DNA of 37,377 nt from positions 1-37,377 of the forward strand of contig JAEEQP010000036.1 of assembly GCA_016285355.1 (NCBI GenBank). Direction: 5' to 3'. Made by a program: the position numbers and the translations under genes. The first letter of the stretch is position 1, and each line of letters starts with the position of its first letter. Positions 24,141-31,534 of this stretch are shown one piece after another. The notes beneath the pieces were generated by a model that had not been told where the DNA came from, ran no database searches, and saw only the letters and a list, made by a program, of their open reading frames with translations. Origin of the DNA: Bacteroidales bacterium. Lineage in GTDB: Bacteria; Bacteroidota; Bacteroidia; Bacteroidales; F082.

Positions 24141-25928
24141 ATGCGAAAAGTAGTAACTCTTTCGGATCTTAAGAAAGCCCTCGGCTTAAAAGGCTTTTTT
24201 GGCACTTGTGCCGCAGGATTGGCATACGGATACCTTCGTTTGGGCAAAATCAACCGTTTGTTTGACGGAGCCGCTGATTATCAAGGCCGTGAGTTTGCCG
24301 ACCATCTGTTGGAAAACATGAACATCACGATTGATGTCAGTTCTGAGCAGTTGGAGAACATTCCCAAGGAAGGCGGTTTTGTTGTGGTCAGCAACCATCC
24401 TTTCGGCGGAATCGAGGGCGTGATGCTGTTGAGCGCCATCGCCAAGGTGCGTCCTGACTTCAAGTTGATGGCCAATTTCATTTTGGCGCATATCCCGAAC
24501 CTCAAGGAATGTTTCTTCTCGGTGAATCCTTTCGAGAAAAATCCTGAATGGAAGAGTAGTGTGGGCGGCATCAAAGGTGCCATTCAACATATCGCGGAAG
24601 GCAATGGTTTGGGCGTGTTCCCTGCTGGCGAAGTGTCTCGTTATCATGGACATAACTATCCTGAAGACCTGCCTTGGAGCACTTCCATAGCACGTATCAT
24701 CAAGAACGCAAAAGTGCCAGTGATTCCTGTGTTTTGGGAGGGTCGCAATTCAAAGTGGTTCTATGCGGTCGATAAAATCCATCCCATGTTGGGCACGGCG
24801 CGGTTGACCAAGGAACTGATTAACAAGCACGATACTTCTTTCAACCTGCAAATCGGCAAGCCGATTCTGCCGGCAGAGGTGGCTACTTACGAGAATCCCA
24901 AGGAATTGGCGGCTTATCTGCGTAGTCGTTCCTACGCCCTTGAAGCCAATATTCCGACGAAAGCCGTTGCGAAAACAAATGTGAAACAGGCTGAGATTGA
25001 TGCGCCTACGGATTTGTCGCTCATGTTGGCTGAGTTGGAGGCCATTCGTGAGAAGTCATTCTTGTATTCGACCGCCAACTATGATTGCTATTTAGCTGAT
25101 TGTAAGGATATTCCTAATCTGATGCATGAGATTGCGCGTCTGCGTGAGGAAACTTTCCGCGCCATCGGCGAAGGCACTGGAAAGAGCCTCGACCAGGATG
25201 AATTTGACGGTTATTTCAAGCAGATGTTTCTTTGGGATACGGTCAAATGGAAGATTGCAGGTTGCTATCGTCTCGGAATTGGCAGTGAAATTATTCCCAA
25301 ATTCGGTATTAAAGGCTTCTATGTCAGTACTTTGGTGAATATCGATGAAGCGTTTTCGGATAAGTTGAGCCATACGATAGAATTGGGCCGCTCTTTCGTC
25401 GCTCTTGAATACCAAAAGGAAGTGTTGCCGATGATGCTTTTGTTGCGTGGCCTATCGGATGTGGTGGTGCGTTATCCTGAAATCAACCATTTCATTGGGC
25501 CTGTGAGCATTAGCGCGTGGTATCCGAAGTTCTACCTCAGTTTGATTGCACGCTTTGTGTCTGAAAAACATGCCGTTGAGGATGAACTGAAGGGCAAAGT
25601 CACGCCCAAGACGCCTTTTGTCCCTGACTTCCTCAAGGTGGATTCCGATGCGCTGTTGAAGTACAACATGAATGGTGTGGACAAGTTCGACAAGTTCCTG
25701 TTCCGGCTCAGCAATGGCGAATACCGCTTGCCTACTTTGTATAAGAAGTATCTGAAACTGAACGCCAAATTCCTCTGTTTCAACGTCGACCCTGATTTCA
25801 ACGACACGCTTGACAGCCTACTTTTCCTCACCTTCACCGACTTCCCCGAGGACGAGGTGATGCCGCTCTTCCGCGACAGTAGCGACGAGGAGAAGGAAAT
25901 TGTTCGGAAACGTTTCGGATATATTTGA
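24141..25928 (+). CDS. Two-domain acyltransferase (PlsC-like + GNAT-like), probable aminolipid synthesis
   Basis: 595 residues. Residues about 55-275 are PlsC-like: VVVSNHPFGGIEGVMLL with N85, H86 and E92, then GIKGAIQHIAEGNGLGVFPAGEVSR. Relatives in this branch usually read NHPxGGxDG, so E92 replaces Asp. Residues about 290-490 are GNAT/hemolysin-like as in OlsB and GlsB (IARLREETFRAIGEGTG, DTVKWKIAGCYRLGIG). This order, O-acyltransferase then N-acyltransferase, matches bifunctional OlsF; in Bacteroides the same steps are split between GlsA and GlsB and give glycine lipids. The enzyme would act at the cytoplasmic face of the inner membrane on an amino acid and acyl-ACP. The amino acid (glycine, ornithine or serine-glycine) cannot be read from sequence. 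Confidence 0.82.
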   Translation: MRKVVTLSDLKKALGLKGFFGTCAAGLAYGYLRLGKINRLFDGAADYQGREFADHLLENMNITIDVSSEQLENIPKEGGFVVVSNHPFGGIEGVMLLSAIAKVRPDFKLMANFILAHIPNLKECFFSVNPFEKNPEWKSSVGGIKGAIQHIAEGNGLGVFPAGEVSRYHGHNYPEDLPWSTSIARIIKNAKVPVIPVFWEGRNSKWFYAVDKIHPMLGTARLTKELINKHDTSFNLQIGKPILPAEVATYENPKELAAYLRSRSYALEANIPTKAVAKTNVKQAEIDAPTDLSLMLAELEAIREKSFLYSTANYDCYLADCKDIPNLMHEIARLREETFRAIGEGTGKSLDQDEFDGYFKQMFLWDTVKWKIAGCYRLGIGSEIIPKFGIKGFYVSTLVNIDEAFSDKLSHTIELGRSFVALEYQKEVLPMMLLLRGLSDVVVRYPEINHFIGPVSISAWYPKFYLSLIARFVSEKHAVEDELKGKVTPKTPFVPDFLKVDSDALLKYNMNGVDKFDKFLFRLSNGEYRLPTLYKKYLKLNAKFLCFNVDPDFNDTLDSLLFLTFTDFPEDEVMPLFRDSSDEEKEIVRKRFGYI

Positions 25929-25954
25929 TTTTCACGTAGAAGCATATTTTTTTT

Positions 25955-26032
25955 CACGCAGAATACGCAGAATTTTTTGGATGCAAACTTAGCGCCGCAT
26001 CGCGATTCACATAATTCAGCGATTTCTGTGTG
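25955..26032. repeat. Inverted-repeat extragenic element, CGCAGAAT family (copy 2)
   Basis: Left arm 25955-25974 is identical over 20 nt to 11242-11261. Right arm 26014-26032 (ATTCAGCGATTTCTGTGTG) pairs with it at 15 of 19 positions, across a 39-nt middle unlike that of copy 1. It occupies the convergent gap between the acyltransferase and rsmD. Confidence 0.75.
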
Positions 26033-26064
26033 CAATAATAATCGCGTGCAATATTAATAAGGTA

Positions 26065-26622
26065 TCATTCTCCTGATTCCTCTTCAATAGTCTGCGCGAA
26101 GAAACTAAAATTCACTTTGCCATAATGCCGCTGTTCCATGAAATGCGGATGCTCCTCAAAGTTTTGGTATTTGTCGTGTTCCAAAACGAACATGCCGTTT
26201 TCCTTCAACAGGTTGTTGTCGAAGATGAGTTGAACCAATTCGTCGTATTGTTGGCAATCGTAAGGAGGGTCGGCAAAGATGAGGTCATATTTCATCTTGT
26301 GGGTGCTAAGGAAGCGGAAGACATCAGAACGGACGACGAGCAATTCCTTCATGTTGAGCTTGTTGGCCGTTTCCCTGATGAATTTCACACAACCAAAGTC
26401 GTGGTCAACGGAAACCACCTTGGGGCAACCTCTTGAAACCAACTCGTAAGAAATGTTGCCTGTGCCGGCAAAGAGATCCAGCACTTCTATTTCCTCAAAG
26501 TCATAGTAGTTTTCAATGATGTTGAACAGACTCTCCTTGGCCATGTCAGTGGTGGGGCGCACAGGCAGGTTGGTGGGAGCCGTGATTTGCCGCCGTTGGT
26601 ATCTTCCTCTGATGATTCTCAT
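26065..26622 (-). CDS. rsmD: 16S rRNA (guanine(966)-N2)-methyltransferase RsmD
   Basis: 185 residues. MRIIRGRYQRRQI and RPTTDMAKESLFNII at the start, SAM motif DLFAGTGN (49-56) and catalytic DPPY (118-121) identify RsmD. It methylates G966 of 16S rRNA in the assembled small-subunit particle. Its ATG overlaps the stop region of the DUF3822 gene by 4 bp (ATGA), and the DUF3822-rsmD pair is a common Bacteroidota arrangement. It is the last gene of a minus-strand operon that begins at 28078. Confidence 0.94.
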   Translation of the reverse strand: MRIIRGRYQRRQITAPTNLPVRPTTDMAKESLFNIIENYYDFEEIEVLDLFAGTGNISYELVSRGCPKVVSVDHDFGCVKFIRETANKLNMKELLVVRSDVFRFLSTHKMKYDLIFADPPYDCQQYDELVQLIFDNNLLKENGMFVLEHDKYQNFEEHPHFMEQRHYGKVNFSFFAQTIEEESGE

Positions 26623-27425
26623 CTTAACGCTTGATAATGAATGAAATAATATGGGTCTTCCGCAAAGTGAATGTCACGCACGTAATGCTTGCAAAGTTCA
26701 GTGATTTCGGATGAGGGGAGAATAAGCCCCGAGAAAGAGACGGGTGTGTCTTGTCCCGAAAGGCCATTTTGCTCCATTGCAAACAGCAGAAAATAGGTAA
26801 AGTCTTCCTTGGTGTTGAACTTGAAGTTGTTGAAGAATTGCAGCTTCCCATCTTTTTTGATGACCATGTCGAAATCAGCATTCCTGACATTGACGAACAC
26901 ACCTTGGTCTTCAGTTTTTTCCATCACGCTATTGATGAAAACGCTACTTGAATGGATGATCTTAGCTTGTTCCCATTTGGTCAAAATTCTGTCTTTCAGG
27001 TCTTTTGAACAAGTAAAGACATTATAGCAACCAGCAGCGTCCAATTGGTCAGCTTGAACGGTTTGGAGGTTGGAGCGTTGAAACGCAAAGTCGAGGTATT
27101 GGTTTTGGTCGTCTTCGTTGAAAAGCGGGATGGGAACTAAGGTGTTGAAGCGGTTGTCGACGATGCAGGTAACAGAGTGAAAAGCCTTGTCGTTCAGCCC
27201 TTTCGACTCTAACGCCCTTTCCAAGGTACGGAAAAGGCTGTTGCTGTCGGCCAGCTGGTCGGACTGGTAGCTTTCCTGTGCGATGAGGCGATGGCTTTCG
27301 GTGTCGAGAAGGGCATAAGAAAGACCACCCAATGTGAATTGGATGGTCAGTCTGTATTGCGATGACTTCCCGGCATCAAATTCCTCGTCAAACTTGGAGA
27401 TATTTGGAGTCAGTGATACCGACAT
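26619..27425 (-). CDS. DUF3822 family protein
   Basis: 268 residues, soluble, no signal. The layout (RLTIQFTLGGLSYALLD near the start, LDFAFQRSNLQTVQADQL in the middle, FSGLILPSSEITELCKHYVRDIHF near the end) matches DUF3822, an ASKHA-like fold family seen next to rsmD in Bacteroidota. Its biochemical role is not established. It starts 11 bp after the stop of the membrane-anchored gene and overlaps rsmD by 4 bp, so the three are one operon. Confidence 0.88.
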   Translation of the reverse strand: MSVSLTPNISKFDEEFDAGKSSQYRLTIQFTLGGLSYALLDTESHRLIAQESYQSDQLADSNSLFRTLERALESKGLNDKAFHSVTCIVDNRFNTLVPIPLFNEDDQNQYLDFAFQRSNLQTVQADQLDAAGCYNVFTCSKDLKDRILTKWEQAKIIHSSSVFINSVMEKTEDQGVFVNVRNADFDMVIKKDGKLQFFNNFKFNTKEDFTYFLLFAMEQNGLSGQDTPVSFSGLILPSSEITELCKHYVRDIHFAEDPYYFIHYQALR

Positions 27426-27436
27426 TCATGCAGTGA

Positions 27437-28078
27437 TTAGAGTTTCTCCCAGTTACCGTCGGTGGTGGCTTCTTCCATGGAGCCGACTTTCAGACCGGCG
27501 TAGCGGTTGATGCTTTCTTTTTCGGCCTTGGCGTTATCGCGGCGTTGGTTCCATTCCTTTTCGCTGAAATCGGCACTTGGAGTGGCCAAATAGACCTCGT
27601 AAGGCGTGCGGGCTTCAAAGACAGGAATGTCGATACCGTTACGCTTAATCGTGCCAGCTTCAAGCTCAAACTTCTGTTGAGGTTCGCTGAAAGGAACGAA
27701 GCGCATGTCGTTGATGTTGAAATTGTCACGACCACTCCTGAGGGAGTCCATCACCTTCACGTAACCGATGGTATCGTTGATGGTGCGGGTAAAGGTGGTG
27801 TCGGTCGGGTCGGGAACGATTTTCACAATCGGGATTTCTGCGGTTTGGCAGAAAGCAATCAGAGTATCGAAACTGTTCGTGTAGTGGCTGGTGGCGTTTT
27901 TGTAAAGCACCTCGGCATTGCGGATGTCGATGAGGCGTTCAACGACTTTGGTCTCACGGGCTTTCTGTTCCTTGGTGAACTTGATGGGAGCCTGGATGCT
28001 CTTGACGACTTGCATTGCTAAGACCACGATGATGGCAAACAGTACGATGTTGATGACGATGGATAATCCTTTTTTCAT
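27437..28078 (-). CDS. Membrane-anchored protein of unknown function
   Basis: 213 residues: one N-terminal membrane segment (about 7-25, IVINIVLFAIIVVLAMQVV), then a periplasmic, Lys/Glu-rich part that begins with a short coiled-coil-like helix (KFTKEQKARETKVVERLIDIRNAEVLYK). No lipobox. It matches a Bacteroidota hypothetical family that I recall beside DUF3822, without a known role. First gene of the operon with DUF3822 and rsmD. Confidence 0.82.
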   Translation of the reverse strand: MKKGLSIVINIVLFAIIVVLAMQVVKSIQAPIKFTKEQKARETKVVERLIDIRNAEVLYKNATSHYTNSFDTLIAFCQTAEIPIVKIVPDPTDTTFTRTINDTIGYVKVMDSLRSGRDNFNINDMRFVPFSEPQQKFELEAGTIKRNGIDIPVFEARTPYEVYLATPSADFSEKEWNQRRDNAKAEKESINRYAGLKVGSMEEATTDGNWEKL

Positions 28079-28118
28079 TGTAGTATGATTTTCTAATTTT
28101 ACTCTTTCTGATTGGCGG

Positions 28119-28126
28119 CAAAGTTA
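28119..28126 (-). promoter_or_regulatory. -7 box (TAACTTTG on minus strand) for the 28078-26065 operon
   Basis: CAAAGTTA on the given strand, 40 bp upstream of the ATG at 28078. A TTTG on the minus strand at 28149-28152 lies 22 bp away, near the expected -33 place. Confidence 0.6.
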
Positions 28127-28167
28127 GGATTTTTTCCTTTATGTAAGACAAAAAAAATCGTTTGAAA

Positions 28168-28569
28168 TTAAAAATGGATTTTATGGAAATTTAAGTATTT
28201 GTCGTCCAGATATTTGCGGATTTTATCGGCGAGGATAATGAAGACTTGAAGCTCGTTTTTCTCTAACCAAAGGGTCGCATCATCGTCTCGGTTGACGGCT
28301 TTTGCGAAGGCCAGATTGACCTCAAAGTGGTTTTTGATGAGCCATTCCTCGGCTTTTTCCTCTTTGTCAATGGCACTGTCGATGGCGGCGAGATGAGGGA
28401 ATCCATGCTCCATGAGCCAGTCCTTGGCCTTGGTGTCGCCTTGAATGGTTTGGCTTAATGCGCCTAACTCAGGGTAACCATTGCGCATCAGCCACTCGAA
28501 GAACTCGTCGCCTTCAGGCTCAAAGGTGCAGCCGAAAGCCATCAGGATTTTTATGGGGTAGTGGGTCAT
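28168..28569 (-). CDS. 25-residue-repeat protein, third gene of a toxin-antitoxin-like operon
   Basis: 133 residues, soluble, acidic. It is built of four units of exactly 25 residues: Trp at 26, 51, 76 and 101, each followed by Leu (EWLMRNGYP, DWLMEHGFP, EWLIKNHFE, LWLEKNELQ) and by a second small-residue helix (ALSQTIQGD, AIDSAIDKE, AFAKAVNRD, ILADKIRKY). This looks like a helical-hairpin repeat scaffold for binding a partner. No family name was recognised. Only 2 bp separate the ParE-like toxin stop (28572) from its ATG (28569), so it must be cotranscribed with the toxin. Confidence 0.8.
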   Translation of the reverse strand: MTHYPIKILMAFGCTFEPEGDEFFEWLMRNGYPELGALSQTIQGDTKAKDWLMEHGFPHLAAIDSAIDKEEKAEEWLIKNHFEVNLAFAKAVNRDDDATLWLEKNELQVFIILADKIRKYLDDKYLNFHKIHF

Positions 28570-28571
28570 TT

Positions 28572-28886
28572 TTATTCCTTGACCAGTTTTGAGGCCAAAA
28601 TCTTGTCGATGATTACTTTATCTCTGTAGGTATGAAAAAAGATACTCCATTTCTTGTTATGGGTCACAAGTACTTTTTCTCTTTTGCTTTTGCTGTATTT
28701 CTTTGCTATTTTCCATTCGGTAACCTTTATGCTGTCGGCGAGAAAGGTCAAAGAGAGTATTTCCGCATAAAGTTCAGCCGCGTAACGTTCGGCGTGTTCT
28801 CGGCTGTTTTTTTCGACAATGAAATCCTTGATTTGGTCAATGTCTTTTTTTACTACATTACGAATCTGGATTTCATACCTTTTCAT
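28572..28886 (-). CDS. RelE/ParE-superfamily toxin
   Basis: 104 residues. The start YEIQIRNVVKKDIDQIKDFIVEKNS and the end (YRDKVIIDKILASKLVKE), with the central Arg/Lys-rich SKREKVLVTHNKKWSIFF, follow the RelE/ParE layout of two N-terminal helices and a beta sheet. RelE relatives cut mRNA on the ribosome, ParE relatives poison gyrase; which applies is not clear. The ATG lies within the last 14 bp of the small upstream gene, the usual coupling of antitoxin and toxin. A third gene follows 2 bp after its stop. Confidence 0.82.
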   Translation of the reverse strand: MKRYEIQIRNVVKKDIDQIKDFIVEKNSREHAERYAAELYAEILSLTFLADSIKVTEWKIAKKYSKSKREKVLVTHNKKWSIFFHTYRDKVIIDKILASKLVKE

Positions 28887-29031
28887 AATGCTCCCTTATT
28901 TTCTCATTCAATAGGTCTTGAAATTCCTCAAATGAGAAGCATCCTTTTAATGTCTTCGGATAAGCTTTTTTCTTTTGGCGAAAAGAAGTGGCTGTGTTGG
29001 CTTGACTTATAGTTGTCGTTGTGGTTTGCAT
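28873..29031 (-). CDS. Candidate antitoxin, 52 residues
   Basis: A short open frame from the ATG at 29029-29031 (MQTTTTTISQANTATSF) to a stop at 28873-28875. The tail TLKGCFSFEEFQDLLNEKIREHYEKV is an amphipathic helix of the kind that wraps RelE/ParE toxins; the Thr-rich front is likely disordered, and no DNA-binding domain is evident. It overlaps the toxin start by 14 bp and has its own promoter at 29054-29084. A longer in-frame reading to 29286 runs against the AMP nucleosidase gene and is not credible. The function is inferred from position. Confidence 0.7.
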   Translation of the reverse strand: MQTTTTTISQANTATSFRQKKKAYPKTLKGCFSFEEFQDLLNEKIREHYEKV

Positions 29032-29053
29032 ACGATTACAAGATTTTGATTTG

Positions 29054-29084
29054 CAAAAGTAGAACTTTTTTGGTTGCTTGCCAA
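29054..29084 (-). promoter_or_regulatory. Promoter of the toxin-antitoxin-like operon
   Basis: On the minus strand, TTG (29082-29084), 20-bp spacer, TACTTTTG (29054-29061), 22 bp before the antitoxin ATG at 29031. Spacing and sequence fit the consensus. It overlaps the control region of the divergent AMP nucleosidase gene. Confidence 0.65.
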
Positions 29085-29103
29085 GATTTCTTGCTTTTTT
29101 TCT

Positions 29104-29111
29104 TACCTTTG
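29104..29111 (+). promoter_or_regulatory. -7 box (TACCTTTG) for AMP nucleosidase
   Basis: TACCTTTG, 19 bp before the ATG at 29131; it rules out the longer in-frame reading from 29074. Confidence 0.6.
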
Positions 29112-29130
29112 CGCAAACATTCAAAAGCAG

Positions 29131-29901
29131 ATGAAAACCAAACAAGAAATAGTAGAGAACTGGTTGCCGCGCTATACGGGATTGCCGTTGGAGAAGTTCG
29201 GGAAGTACATTCTGCTGACCAACTTCCAGAATTATGTCGACCGCTTTGCCGAATGGCAGGGCATAGAAGTCGTGGGGCGCAATCATTCTATGCCCTGTGC
29301 CACTGACGGCGAAATCACCATTATTAATTTTAGTATGGGTAGTGCCAATGCAGCCACCATTATGGATTTGTTGAGTGCTGTAAAGCCCAAAGCCGTCTTG
29401 TTTCTCGGCAAATGCGGTGGCGTGAAGCGAAAGAACAAAGTCGGCGACCTTATCCTGCCTATCGCAGCTATCCGTGGCGAAGGTACCTCGAACGACTATT
29501 TTCCGCCAGAAGTGCCTGCACTACCAGCCTTTAGCCTCGAAAAAGCCATCTCCACCACCATTCGTGACTATGGCCGCGACTATTGGACAGGGACGGTCTA
29601 CACCACCAACCGCCGCGTGTGGGAGCACGACGAGGAGTTCAAAGAATACCTTCGCAGAACGCGCTGTATGGCTGTTGATATGGAAACGGCGACCATCTTC
29701 TCCGTCGGTTTCTACAACGAGATTCCTACGGGCGCATTGTTGCTCGTGTCCGACAACCCCATGGTACCTGAGGGGGTCAAGACGGAAGAGAGCGACAAAA
29801 AAGTGAGTCAGAGCTATGTTGGTGAGCACCTGCGCATCGGCATCGACTCGCTGCGACAACTTATCAATAACGGCATCACTGTCAAACACTTAAAGTTCTG
29901 A
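29131..29901 (+). CDS. AMP nucleosidase (short, Bacteroidota type)
   Basis: 256 residues. PNP/UDP-phosphorylase fold: NFSMGSANAATIMDLL, LFLGKCGGVKRKNKVGDLILP, the AVDMETATIF block that contacts ribose, and SDNPMVPEGVKTEESD. The combination matches the short AMP nucleosidases of Bacteroidota, which lack the N-terminal regulatory domain of E. coli Amn. Reaction: AMP + H2O to adenine + ribose 5-phosphate, in purine salvage and energy balance. The stop overlaps the holA start by one base (TGATG), so they are coupled. Confidence 0.9.
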   Translation: MKTKQEIVENWLPRYTGLPLEKFGKYILLTNFQNYVDRFAEWQGIEVVGRNHSMPCATDGEITIINFSMGSANAATIMDLLSAVKPKAVLFLGKCGGVKRKNKVGDLILPIAAIRGEGTSNDYFPPEVPALPAFSLEKAISTTIRDYGRDYWTGTVYTTNRRVWEHDEEFKEYLRRTRCMAVDMETATIFSVGFYNEIPTGALLLVSDNPMVPEGVKTEESDKKVSQSYVGEHLRIGIDSLRQLINNGITVKHLKF

Positions 29902-30899
29902 TGACTTACGAACAGATACTTTCCGAAATCCACAAGAAGAACTTCTCGCCCATCTATTTCCTGACGGGCGATGAGCCGTATTTCATTGACATGATTTCGG
30001 ACACCATCGAGAACGAAGCTCTTGATGAAGCCGATCGCGCCTTCAACCAGATTGTGCTCTATGGTCGCGATGTGGATGTGGAGACCATCGCCAACCACGC
30101 CCGCAGTTTCCCGATGATGGGCGAGCGTATGGTGGTTATCGTCAAGGAGGCGCAGGATGTGAAGGACTTGGAGAAGTTTGAGGCTTATCTTGACACGATT
30201 CCTGAGACTACGCTCCTCGTTTTCGCCTATAAATACAAGAAGTTTGACAAGCGCAAGACCTTGGCCAAGAAGATTGACAAGAAAGGCGTTTGGTTTGAGT
30301 CGAAGAAGCTGTACGACAGCAACATCCCGAGCTGGATCCAGAACTACCTGAAAGGTGAAGGCTATTCCATCACGCCCAAGGCCACGCAAATGTTGGCCGA
30401 TTTCCTCGGCACCGACCTCCACAAAATCGCCAACGAACTGAAGAAACTGACCATCGCCTTGCCCAAAAATAAGAGTATCGATGACGCGGACGTGGAACGC
30501 AACATCGGCATCTCCAAGGACTTCAATGTCTTCGAGTTGCAGAACGCCATCGGCACGCGCGACGTGTTGAAAGCCAACCGCATCGTGAATTATTTCGGCG
30601 ACAACGGTAAGGACAATCCACTGTTGGTCACGGCAATAACGCTTTTTGGCTATTTCTCGAAGATTCTCAAGTTGCATCTGGCTACCGACAAGTCACAAGG
30701 GGCTTTGGCGAGTCTCTTGGGTGTCAATCCTTATTTTGTAAAGGATTACCAAACGGCAGCCCACAATTATTCACCACAAATTTGCATCCGCAACATCTCC
30801 ATACTGCGCGAATTTGACATGAAATCGAAAGGTTACGAAAGCGGTGAGGTGAGCGAGAAGGATTTGTATAGAGAAATGATTTTCAAACTAATGCATTAA
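29901..30899 (+). CDS. holA: DNA polymerase III delta subunit
   Basis: 332 residues, the usual length. The start FSPIYFLTGDEPYFIDMISDTIE, the RSFPMMGERMVVIVKEAQ strand, the LGTDLHKIANELKKL helix and the C-terminal LFGYFSKILKLHLA segment define HolA. The delta subunit opens the sliding clamp within the clamp-loader complex. As in many HolA proteins, the P-loop is not functional. Translationally coupled to AMP nucleosidase. Confidence 0.94.
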   Translation: MTYEQILSEIHKKNFSPIYFLTGDEPYFIDMISDTIENEALDEADRAFNQIVLYGRDVDVETIANHARSFPMMGERMVVIVKEAQDVKDLEKFEAYLDTIPETTLLVFAYKYKKFDKRKTLAKKIDKKGVWFESKKLYDSNIPSWIQNYLKGEGYSITPKATQMLADFLGTDLHKIANELKKLTIALPKNKSIDDADVERNIGISKDFNVFELQNAIGTRDVLKANRIVNYFGDNGKDNPLLVTAITLFGYFSKILKLHLATDKSQGALASLLGVNPYFVKDYQTAAHNYSPQICIRNISILREFDMKSKGYESGEVSEKDLYREMIFKLMH

Positions 30900-30901
30900 T
30901 C

Positions 30902-30931
30902 TAAGGGTCCCTGAGCCTGTCGAAGGGCCCC
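30902..30931 (+). repeat. One-arm copy of GTCGAAGG-family repeat (copy 3)
   Basis: The stretch TAAGGGTCCCTGAGCCTGTC followed by GAAGGGCCCC matches the right arm of the 6782 element (TAAGGTCTCTGAGCTTGTC...) and is the reverse complement of the form at 24122. It lies immediately after the holA stop and before the dtd promoter box. Confidence 0.7.
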
Positions 30932-30932
30932 G

Positions 30933-30940
30933 TAACTTTG
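30933..30940 (+). promoter_or_regulatory. -7 box (TAACTTTG) for dtd
   Basis: TAACTTTG ends 6 bp before the ATG at 30947, giving a very short leader. The repeat element fills the place of the -33 box. Confidence 0.5.
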
Positions 30941-30946
30941 ATAATT

Positions 30947-31399
30947 ATGCGCATTGTAGCACAAAGAGTTACTCACGCGTCCGTTACCATTGATGGCAAG
31001 GTAAAGTCGGAAATCGGCTTGGGAATGTTGATTTTGCTTGGCATCGAGGAAGCCGACACGCAAGAGGATGTGGATTGGCTTTGCCAAAAACTCACGAAAC
31101 TCCGTATTTTCGGTGACGAAAACGATTCCATGAATTTGGACATCAACCAAGTAGAAGGTTCTTTCCTCGTGGTGAGTCAGTTCACCCTTCACGCTTTGAC
31201 CAAAAAAGGCAACCGTCCAAGTTTCATTCGTGCCGCTCGCCCCGAAGTAGCTATTCCACTGTATGAACTGTTCCTGAAACGTCTCGCCGAAATCTCAGGT
31301 CGGCCAGTGCAAAGCGGCGAATTTGGCGCTATGATGGCCGTGGAGTTGCTCAATGATGGGCCTGTAACGATAATAATGGACTCAAAAAAGCGAGAATAA
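30947..31399 (+). CDS. dtd: D-aminoacyl-tRNA deacylase
   Basis: 150 residues from the ATG at 30947; a TTG three codons upstream overlaps the promoter box. MRIVAQRVTHASVTIDGKV at the start, SQFTL (77-81) and NDGPVT (136-141, the cross-subunit Gly-cisPro motif) are all present. Dtd hydrolyses D-amino acids from mischarged tRNA, and glycine from tRNA-Ala, in the cytoplasm. It follows holA with only a repeat copy and a promoter box between. Confidence 0.95.
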   Translation: MRIVAQRVTHASVTIDGKVKSEIGLGMLILLGIEEADTQEDVDWLCQKLTKLRIFGDENDSMNLDINQVEGSFLVVSQFTLHALTKKGNRPSFIRAARPEVAIPLYELFLKRLAEISGRPVQSGEFGAMMAVELLNDGPVTIIMDSKKRE

Positions 31400-31427
31400 T
31401 CGCTATTTTTTTGTTAAATTTCAAAAG

Positions 31428-31452
31428 TATCTAACTGATAAACAATTAGATA
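31428..31452. promoter_or_regulatory. Palindromic site TATCTAA-N11-TTAGATA
   Basis: Two 7-bp half-sites at 31428-31434 and 31446-31452, upstream of the larger palindrome at 31465-31497, share the TATCT/AGATA core with it. Candidate regulator-binding site. Confidence 0.45.
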
Positions 31453-31464
31453 AAATAAAATATA

Positions 31465-31504
31465 ACTATCTATTTTGTATATTACAAAAAAGATAGTATT
31501 TTTG
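31465..31504 (+). promoter_or_regulatory. Promoter inside a 33-bp palindrome, AAA ATPase gene
   Basis: Arms 31465-31479 (ACTATCTATTTTGTA) and 31483-31497 are reverse complements at 14 of 15 positions with a 3-bp centre. The -33 TTTG (31474-31477), a 19-bp spacer and the -7 TATTTTTG (31497-31504) lie on or next to the arms. A further AGATAGT is at 31515-31521. This is a classic layout for operator control. Confidence 0.65.
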
Positions 31505-31534
31505 CATCGAAAACAGATAGTGAAAGGAGTGATT

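Noticed and set aside
29032..29286. N-terminal extension of the 52-residue antitoxin
   Set aside because: It runs through the operon's own promoter and against the AMP nucleosidase gene.
29814..30677. 287-residue minus-strand open frame opposite holA
   Set aside because: Antisense to a clear HolA sequence; no domain seen.
31465..31497. Intrinsic terminator for dtd
   Set aside because: The palindrome is AT-rich, has no following T-run suited to dtd and carries the -33 box of the next gene, so operator is the better reading.
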